Shown here: positions 56,896 to 64,000 of the stretch, one piece after another
Numbering within the stretch: position 1 is the first letter of the stretch
How the letters are laid out: the number at the start of each line of letters is the position of its first letter
From: Bemisia tabaci
Taxonomy: Eukaryota > Arthropoda > Insecta > Hemiptera > Aleyrodidae
Direction of reading: 5' to 3'
DNA length: 64,000 nt
Assembly: GCF_918797505.1 (NCBI RefSeq)
Contig: NC_092800.1
Span: forward strand, 46,579,022 to 46,643,021
Program-made: the position numbers and the translations under genes
Notes under the pieces: generated by a model
What the model was told of the DNA's origin: nothing
Seen by the model: only the letters and a program-made list of their open reading frames with translations
The model's database searches: none

Positions 56896-57042
56896 GTGAG
56901 TATTGCGTCATACCTTTGTCTGGCCGCGCATTTCGTCGGGCCTTTTGTTTTCCTTATCTCCTTTGTGTGCGAGCCGTCCTTTGTTGCTGGGTTTTACGCA
57001 ATGCAACAACCACTTGTTGCCAGGGTTTTTTTCGGGTTTTGA
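56872..57042 (+). CDS. Candidate short ORF or first coding exon
   Basis: ATG in the context CCAACCATG opens 56 codons: MILAFYNF, then two hydrophobic stretches (SIASYLCLAAHFVG, PFVFLISFVCEPSF), ending VARVFFGF before TGA. Read as an ORF it would be a small membrane peptide. Alternatively translation stops contributing at 56895, where GTGAGTATTG is a strong donor after eight codons. I recognise no family. The two readings exclude each other and neither is proven. Confidence 0.2.
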   Translation: MILAFYNFVSIASYLCLAAHFVGPFVFLISFVCEPSFVAGFYAMQQPLVARVFFGF

Positions 57043-57964
57043 TCGTGGACGATGCGATTTTCATCGGTAGCTAGCGTTGAGTGAACATCTCGTTGCTTGT
57101 CGATCGGCCCTACTGCTAGGAGTGAGGCTTTGTCACAAAGTGTAGACCAAGAAGTCGAGATCTCATTGTCCGGTCCTTCCATTTATTCATCGCTTTGTTC
57201 ACATAATTTTGAATGTAATTATGACCCATGCGGCGATTCACGCAGTCAGAACGTGCAATTGTTCGTCACAAATTACGAAGTTAACCTCATCTCGCAGCAC
57301 TAAATTTCGCTGCTCGAGGTTCTTTGTAGGTGGAGTCTCAGGGGCAATATTTCTATCGGGCTTCAATTTTGAATTTAAGCAATTGTATGTCTCACCTTAT
57401 CAGCTTAAAATTTTATGTTGCAAGATTTGACCGATTCGCACGAGAGGCATGTGCTAATTTCAGTATCGGCTTAAAACCTACATGGAGTGTGAATTTGTGG
57501 GGTAATTTTTAAAATATTTCTAATGACTCCCCATATCAAACGAAATCAATAGGTGAAACCCCCCGTAGACCTCTCCATACTTCATTAAATTCGATGAACC
57601 TAACAATAAATTGGATTTCGGCTTGATTTTCTTTGTACGAAGTGATTGTCAGAACTCGGTATGATTCAAGGAAAAAGTTTCAGAAAGATCGATAAGATCT
57701 CAACCTCACACCATAACTTTTTAAAATCAATTATTTCTGTGCTCTTGCGTAGCTTATTAATTGCTCGAGGTTGACGAAAAATATGGCAAAATTCTGTTAT
57801 CTCACACAGGTTAAACGTCTTTTTATCTATTTCGGTCCTTTCTAATAAATGCAGATGATAAACAATCAGCTTTATTTTGGATCCACCAGCACTGTTATGT
57901 AACTGCTCATTATTTAAAGCTAAATAGATTATTAACGTCGGACAAAGACGAATGTTATCTCGTC
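57043..57964. other. Non-coding, possible intron
   Basis: Only short frames. If the donor at 56896 is used, this would be the start of a first intron. Confidence 0.35.
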
Positions 57965-58564
57965 ATGCCAGAGAAAATGACGAAAGTATCAGGGAAAAAT
58001 TGTTAATTAACTTTTATTAACCTTAATTCATTTCTAGAATGCATTTGACGTTTCGAACAACGAATTTTACCCGAAAACTGTTTGAATTGCGTTAAGCCAA
58101 AGGTTACCAGTGCGATTACAGTGTTTTCAAAATCGTGTAACTTCTTTTCTACAATCAGTACTACATGTATGCACAGTATTAAAATATACACAATGACTTT
58201 CCCTTACAATTTACAATTTTCGGTGGAAAATCAGAAACTATTTGCTACTATGGAAATTTTTTATACTTATAAATGAAGATGCAGGATTCTCATAACATGA
58301 CGCTAGTTTTCTCTTGTTAAATGCACTCCATTTCATTGAAATTATGTGTTTTTGGCCTTATGACATAGCTTCAATTGGACGTATTTCTATCAAGCGGAAC
58401 TATGTGCATTATGACGTGATCCCTGTTATGCCGATATTCTTACGGGTCCCAGGGCTCATGTCTTAATGCACGTAGTTCCGTTTGGCAGAAATACATCCAA
58501 TTGTCAGAGAATTTTCCTCAAGTGTGTAAGGAAATTTCCTTGTGTAAACTTTGTGGGAACGCTG
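57965..58564 (+). mobile_element. AGGGTTGCCAC-family element interrupted by other sequence
   Basis: GCCAGAGAAAATGACGAAAG, CATTTGACGTTTCGAACAAC and CCCGAAAACTGTTTGAATTG end at about 58091. The family's right part resumes at 58500 (TTGTCAGAGAATTTTCCTCA to CTTTGTGGGAACGCTG). A foldback MITE occupies 58372-58503 within the gap. Confidence 0.65.
58372..58503. mobile_element. Foldback MITE, AGAAATACGTCCAATT family
   Basis: CAATTGGACGTATTTCTATC at the left is inverted at the right as GGCAGAAATACATCCAATTG. AGCGGAACTATGTGCATTAT pairs with TTAATGCACGTAGTTCCG. Confidence 0.8.
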
Positions 58565-58671
58565 ATAAAATGAGTTGGAATAGCTGCTCGGTCTGAATAG
58601 GCGGCTCTCGGCTTATTTTGGGCCTGGCTCGTGGACTGGGAGCGGGAGCTCGGGGAATTGCACAACCGCCG

Positions 58672-58970
58672 CACTATGGTCCCAATTCACTTTTCAGTGA
58701 TCAAAAATCATAGCGGCTCTCCGTTTGAGTATAAATACATTTAAGATGTGTTTTCCTCATGATTTTGATGCGCTGAATCCGAATTTGACCTCCGCTTTTC
58801 CCTAAAAAATCATTTGCAAAAGTTACTGTCATTTTTTCACAAAAATCACAAACTACCATACGATTGGCTTGTTATACTTGCTTAGATTGGATGAAAACCA
58901 TGCGTTCATTGCACATACATGTACAGTTCATGTAAAATTAAGAATGTTTTGATTTTTTGACACCCCCCCC

Positions 58971-59013
<43 letters not shown>

Positions 59014-60400
59014 GAAAACTGAACTGAAAAAAATGTAATAGATCTAAAATTCATTTGTATTTTAAAAATGTCGAAATAATGCTTCAGAGAAGACTTTTCT
59101 TTACGTTGATTTGACGGGAAACGCAAATCGGGTACATAACAATGTTGAAGAGCGGGGGTGCAATATTGTCACGTTAAGAAAAATTCAATCAACAATGGAT
59201 AAATATTCGGAGAGTAAGAAATTTTACATCAATAGGTACTTTCTAGGATTGAAAAGAGCGTTTTTAAAGATAAAACTGCGGAACGGAAAACTTCCCAAAA
59301 AATCTCAAAAAGTAGGGGGAACCAAATTTTTTTCGAAACGGTCAACCTCAAAAAGATTCATAGAAGCTATATAAGTGCGTCTCTGTAGATGCAAAAGTGC
59401 TTAGCACGTGTTAAGCCTGCAACTATAGGTGTTTTTCGGGGCAAACAATTGAGTTTTCCTGGGACAAACACGTAGTCACGTAAAAAATTCAAATTTGGTC
59501 GAAAAAGCAGGCGGAAGCAATTATTTTTGGTTCGGTTGCCTTTCTAAGGATCTGCAGAAACGACTTAAAAGTGTCTCTGGAGGTGCCAAATGTCTCAGAA
59601 TATTTTTCGAGGGGCTTTCCAGGGTTGTAAAACAGTATTTTGAAAGAAACACGCAGGTACGAAAAAGATTCAAAATTCGTCCAAAAAGCAAGAAGAACCA
59701 ACAATTTTTGGTTTAAAATCCTTCTTAAGGATTCATAGAGACTACTTAAGCACGTTTTTGGAGGTGTCGCATGCCTCAAAAAAGTTTAAGACGACTACAG
59801 ATTGATCGATGGCTAAACTTGCTAAATACCGTTATTTTAGCCACCGACTTAGAGACCTAGTAAATTCGATTTCTCGAGAAAAAGCAAACCAAAGCACGAA
59901 ATATTTCTACTGTAGCTTCCCAAGGATGTGTAGAAGCTCCCTAAAGGTGTCTCATTAGGTGACCTTTGGTGACTTTTTTTTAAAATGAAAGTTCGTGGGA
60001 AAAATCGGCATTTTTTTATGAAAAATAGGTATCCAACTTCTACCTTGTGTGGGATGTGTCAGAATGCCTCGGAGAAAAATTGTAATTAGTGCGTTACAAT
60101 CCTCTTAGAGTCCTCTACAAAATGGTATAAGCAAGAATTCTGAGAGACCATTTCATGATTCAGGAGAGGCTCCGAACGCTTTGTTAGAAATAGCCACTTC
60201 ACGGGTCAGAAAATACGTATCCGACTATTTGCACAGTTTGTGACACTTTCAAAGTGACTAGAAATTTTTTTGAGGTATACTACGTGTAGTTTATGACCCG
60301 TAGATACTATATTTATCAATTTTGACTTGAAAAAAAAAATGTCGTCCAATTTCATAAACATCGATTTTTGAGCGCTCCCGAGCGGATTGGGACCATAGTG
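58672..60400. mobile_element. 1.73-kb TIR element with CACTATGGTCCCAAT ends
   Basis: CACTATGGTCCCAAT at the left is exactly inverted at the right as ATTGGGACCATAGTG. CGCCG flanks both sides (58667-58671 and 60401-60405), which may be a 5-bp duplication but lies in low-complexity GC sequence. There is no transposase ORF. It carries a C9/T37 tract at 58963-59010 and an internal tandem array. Confidence 0.72.
59340..60010 (+). repeat. Four diverged tandem units of about 190 bp
   Basis: Unit landmarks: TTCATAGAAGCTATATAAGT (59357), ATCTGCAGAAACGACTTAAA (59548), TTCATAGAGACTACTTAAGC (59729) and ATGTGTAGAAGCTCCCTAAA (59925), each followed by a GTGTCTCTGGAGGTG-like block. Confidence 0.75.
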
Positions 60401-60405
60401 CGCCG

Positions 60406-60750
60406 CGCCGCGCCGGGCGGGCGGAGGAGCGTGGAGGGCCCGAGCGACGTCGACGTCGAATCATGCGGCAACGTCATGATGCGTGCATGATAAGCGTAGA
60501 AATCCACTCGACTGGGCCGCCGCGATTCCGTGAATAAAACATGGGATTCGTCGGCAAAACACGACTGCCGCGCTTCGCGTCGCCCAATTCGCCCGCCGCG
60601 GGCTCCACGTCATCGGGGCACCCGACCCGACCCGCGGACACCCCTCGGTGAGTCACCGCGCTCCGAGTGCCGTGACGTCACTTCCAGCCGCAAAGTTCGG
60701 CCGACTAATCGCACTTCCTCTCGCGGGGGGAATGGCTTCCAGTGGATTTG
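60406..60750. other. GC-rich stretch, no credible ORF
   Basis: CpG-dense, with frames of 60 to 105 codons on both strands and no domain. Confidence 0.35.
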
Positions 60751-60805
60751 CCGGGGTTGCCATAGTCGGGGCAACCGGAAATGTCAGGGAATTCGGCCAT
60801 GGAAA
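60751..60805 (+). repeat. Fragment of AGGGTTGCCAC element
   Basis: CGGGGTTGCCATAGTCGGGG followed by ACCGGAAATGTCAGGGAATT. The rest of the element is missing. Confidence 0.65.
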
Positions 60806-60887
60806 TGTAAATCGGTACATTGTCGTTTCCCTCACGAAATGACGTAACTATATTGCAATGTTATCAACTCTTCTCTCTCAGGTTGTA

Positions 60888-61171
60888 CAGGGTGTTTGAA
60901 AGTCCGGAAATAGTACTGATTTTTTAAGGGCGGTCCGGAAGTCCTGAAAAATTGCGTAAATTCCACAAGAAGGTCCGGAATTTTTCTTATTTTCCTGTCA
61001 TGTTTGTCTCAATTTGAGCGAAATTCAAAGTTTTTAAATTTCGTCAATAATTGGAAGTACCGACAAAGTACTGAATTTTTCTGTTGAGGAGGTACTGAAT
61101 TTCTTGGGAATGTACCGAAAAAGCACTGTGCAAGTACTGATTTTGGTTAGTCTGCTCTAAAAGGCACCCTG
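60888..61171 (+). mobile_element. CAGGGTGTCTAC-family element, 284 bp, uninterrupted
   Basis: CAGGGTGTTTGAAAGTCCGG and AATAGTACTGATTTTTTAAG at the left and GGCACCCTG at the right. The body matches the 41058 element without its hAT insertion. Confidence 0.8.
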
Positions 61172-61474
61172 CTGTATTTTTCCAAGGATAATCATGTTCA
61201 TTTCTAACTGAAAATGAGATCTCGTGCAAAAACCAGACTAGTTTAGGACAAAAATTGCACAGCTACCTTCTTGTAAAAAATTGAATTGTTTGAGTCAGTA
61301 CTGCAACCTCGGAATGGAGTTACGTTATTTCGTTAGAGAAACGACGAACCGGCAAAGGAAATAACATAAGTGGAAAGAAAATTTGTTCTTATCATTTTTA
61401 CATCAAGTGTCGAAACATTCTTAGCGTTGCCATGAATCAAACGCGTGCGCGTCGCAAACTGTCGCTCTCATTTA

Positions 61475-61750
61475 CAGGGTTGCCACAGTCAGGGAAAACC
61501 GGGAAATGTCAGGGAATTTTATGAAATCGGGGAAAATGACGAAAACGTCAGAGAAAATTTGTTAAATCGCCTTCATTTGCTTTCTAGAAGGGGTTTGAGA
61601 TTTCGAGCAACAAATGTTTGAAAACTATTTTCAATTATGCCTTCTTAACCGTCCGTCACGTCTTCAATTTTCAGGGAATTCCACCGAAATGTGTTAGAGA
61701 AATCAGGGAAATGTCAGAGAATTTCATTTTCTAAATTCTGTGGCAACCCT
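61475..61750 (+). mobile_element. MITE, AGGGTTGCCAC family
   Basis: CAGGGTTGCCACAGTCAGGG to CTGTGGCAACCCT. With AGGG..CCCT as termini the flanks TCATTTAC and AAGTTTAC share 5 of 8 bases, consistent with a decayed duplication. Confidence 0.88.
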
Positions 61751-62975
61751 AAGTTTACAGGGAGTGAAAAGATCAATTCTAGTGTCGAAAATGAGGCCAA
61801 TATTTAGAGGACTTTTCCACTATTGTCCATTGAGCGGAAGTGTTCAGGATCTTTTAAAATTTACAATCAGGAACACTATGCACGATCCCGAAAGTACCTG
61901 TTAATTTTAATCCAATGTTTATAATTTCAACTCTTCATTTGCTTTGTAAAATGGTTTAAACGTTCTGAGCAGCCATGTTGATTGTCCAGTTTTGGAACAG
62001 GTCCTTTTTTAATCATTCTCGTCAAATGTCAGGAAGCTTTTAGAAAATGTTTCTGGGAAATGCCGCGGAGTCTCTTTTCTGGATTCTGCGGCAGTCCTGC
62101 TCCTGCTATACAACGTTCCTCCGTAGCACAGCAGTGTGACGCACAGTCGATCGAGTCAATCAGAGAGGTCGGATATGAAATTTTTAACTAAAACTGCAAA
62201 TTCTGATGCTTAATTCGTCACATTTTAAATGCTAAGGGGTATATCCTAAAGAAAATGTCACGGACGCACCCTCCATCCTAATTGAGGGGGATAGTGTTTT
62301 TCAGTAAATTCTTGAAGCCTTAAGTAATTTCCGCCGTTATTTAGTGTTTAAATTTTGTAAGCCAATATGGCATATTGTAAAATTACCGGTTACTGAAAAC
62401 AAAGAAATAAAAAGGAAATCAATGAAATCACTTTTAATACCTCAAAATTGTGTATCCATGAACGGAGTCAAAAGCTTTTAAAGTTTCCAAAATTTTGTCT
62501 GACCTCTCCCATTGAATCGATCCACCGTGTGAAGTGGTGGCCGAATATGCAGCTCTCTGGATCCCCACGTCAGTTTCTAGAAGCGAGGTATTCCGTCGGG
62601 TACAACGGCATTATCAGAGGCGAAGCTGACGGTTGACCTTGGGATTTTGCGTGTTATCAAGAGAGAGCAGCCAGCCGCGGTGCTCGTGTCCACAGATTAT
62701 CTCTTGGTCGTCATTCCATTCGTTCGGACCTGGATCATGTCGAGAATCGTCCGTTCGTTTGTCTTTCGAACTAAATCCTCGCCCAGCCTCGGTCCACGTG
62801 CTCAGATCGCTTCCAATGGAAAAATGAATCAGTCCTTGTCGAAACTGAACATGTCCATTATCAGATGAGACCTCGAATAAAGGCAGTCATACGAATCTCG
62901 AAGCTCATCGCAGAACGGCATAATATGTTCGGTTGTGATATCGATCGACTCGAATGCGGACAAAAGGCCCAGATA
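61751..62975. other. Non-coding, no feature
   Basis: A weak AGGGTTGCCAC-like fragment may lie at 61935-62100 (GTTTAAACGTTCTGAGCAGC, TTCTGCGGCAGTCCTG). The frames at 62633-63314 are unrecognised. Confidence 0.35.
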
Positions 62976-63113
62976 CACCTGCGAGTTGCAGGCGCTTGTC
63001 GAAGGAGAAACACCAATAGGCAAGGAGGATTTCGACAGCTCGACGTCGAGCGATCGAAATCCTGGTTTCCTATTGGTGTACACTTGCAACGAACTCTTGT
63101 AACTCACAGGTGT
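62976..63113. repeat. Palindrome centred on GCTCGACGTCGAGC
   Basis: The arms pair as ACACCAATAGGCAAGGAGGA against TTTCCTATTGGTGTACACTT, and GAGTTGCAGGCG against a CGAACTCTTGTAACTC-like arm. The centre is at 63044/63045. Confidence 0.75.
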
Positions 63114-63169
63114 AACTTGCGCTTAAGGAGTAAATCCGAATTCGCATGCAGCTGCTGGCCGATGTTGAA

Positions 63170-63393
63170 ATTGTTCGACGCAGCGATAGACAAAGACGAC
63201 TGGGGGAAAATGGAGTCACTCTGTTGGTTGAAAATGATCGTTATGGACTATCATGGGTTCTTTCGTGGGTTGCCGTTGGTTAGTCCATTACGTATCTCGT
63301 TTGTCCATCGCTAACCACCTGTTTCCTCCGATACGATAGCTTCATTTTGTCTTTGTCTATAGCTTTGTCTCTCAATTTCAATACTCAGCCTGC
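63170..63393. mobile_element. Foldback MITE, TAGACAAAGCGATAG family
   Basis: CAGCGATAGACAAAGACGAC at the left pairs with TTTGTCTATAGCTTTGTCTC at the right. TTGGTTAGTCCATTACGTAT is an internal family block. Confidence 0.65.
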
Positions 63394-63654
63394 TGCAGTC
63401 GACAAGATCAGAATTGTGATGCTTTTTGTTTTGACGTCCTATCTTCAGTTGCTGGATTATGAGTGTCCGGCAAAAGACAGTACAGAGTGTTCCAAAGGTA
63501 AACGCTGATATTTTCAGACTCAAGTTTTGGGATCAAAATAGGAATTTTTCTTTTCCTGAAGAGTTTCCCAGAAACCTCCCTCTTCCTAAGCCAATCCTCC
63601 CCTAACTCCTTTCAAATATGATTTCTCCACACGTCGTTAAACTTTCACCCAGGC

Positions 63655-63735
63655 GGTAGGTCCTAGTCGGGGAATTCGCGGTGACATGAGAAAGTCAGGG
63701 AATTCATGGGATAAATCAGGGAATCCAGCGAGAAG
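63655..63735 (+). repeat. Decayed GTCAGGGAATT repeat
   Basis: AGTCGGGGAATTCGCGGTGA, AAAGTCAGGGAATTCATGGG and AAATCAGGGAATCCAGCG form three loose tandem units. Confidence 0.5.
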
Positions 63736-63776
63736 CGCATCGACCGGGCACCCCCATCAGACGGCGCCGTTTGGGA

Positions 63777-63842
63777 AATATGTGCTCAAAGGAAGTACGT
63801 TCACGCAAACCCTATTCACATAGTTCCTTTTAGCACAAATCG
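63777..63842. repeat. Short inverted repeat
   Basis: ATATGTGCTCAAAGGAAGTA pairs with TAGTTCCTTTTAGCACAAAT, with a loop of about 25 bases. Confidence 0.55.
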
Positions 63843-64000
63843 TCGCCACTCCAACGCATCTCTGTTTCCACGTGAACCCTGTTGTACGTATAAATCCATG
63901 CTTTCGAGGGCTCATGCGAAAGTCAAGGTACGTCCCTCCGCCAGAGGAGCGACGAAATACGTCCGGAACGCATTTTGCAACCCGCCTGGCTCAATTTAGA

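Noticed and set aside
1..64000. tRNA, rRNA, retrovirus-like or LINE coding sequence
   Set aside because: I looked for cloverleaf-type arms, long reverse-transcriptase-like frames and long terminal repeats and saw none. Without a covariance or protein search I cannot exclude degenerate remnants.

Overview
This is a eukaryotic genomic window, almost certainly from an arthropod. It holds one intron-split nuclear gene on the + strand, GT-AG splice sites with polypyrimidine acceptors, and a very dense load of short inverted-repeat DNA elements. There is no bacterial-style gene packing, no rRNA, no CRISPR array, and I recognise no tRNA. The abundance of the 'AGGGTTGCCAC ... GTCAGGGAAAA' repeat reminds me of sternorrhynchan hemipteran genomes such as whitefly, but that is an impression from memory, not a demonstrated assignment.

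Region 1 to 15 kb is AT-rich. It carries the only gene I can support firmly: a FASTK-family mitochondrial RNA-binding protein, most like FASTKD4/TBRG4. Eight coding exons run from about 4787 to the stop at 14353 and encode about 566 residues. The protein has a basic N-terminus that looks like a mitochondrial targeting sequence, a helical-repeat middle, FAST_1/FAST_2-like segments and a C-terminal RAP domain. A polyadenylation signal lies about 600 bases after the stop. Several introns contain foldback elements, including three of one family (TIR near GATGGCCAAAGTGCGAAAC).

Region 15 to 26.2 kb is AT-rich and otherwise gene-poor. Its main feature is a 4.3-kb hAT-like element (21017-25323) with a perfect 8-bp target duplication and a 3.4-kb secondary insertion carrying two tandem arrays. 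A 500-bp near-perfect palindrome follows at 25.7-26.2 kb.

Region 26.2 to 64 kb is a mosaic of GC-rich CpG-dense islands (about 27.9-28.4, 33.05-33.5, 36.2-36.7, 40.5-40.9, 46.55-47.1, 49.5-50.1, 54.1-54.4, 56.0-57.0 and 60.4-60.75 kb) and mobile elements. At least a dozen repeat families recur: the AGGGTTGCCAC family (about 12 copies), a CTGCC..GGCAG family of about 250 bp (10 copies), the CAGGGCCGGAT hAT family (3 copies), a CAGGGTGTCTAC family, a TAGACAAAGC foldback family, and others. Several are nested, which gives a relative insertion order. No long ORF in this region looks like a real protein. The GC islands give overlapping long ORFs on both strands, as high GC alone would. The island at 56.0-56.9 kb, which ends in an ATG and a strong splice donor, is my best candidate for the promoter and first exon of a gene lying to the right of the window.
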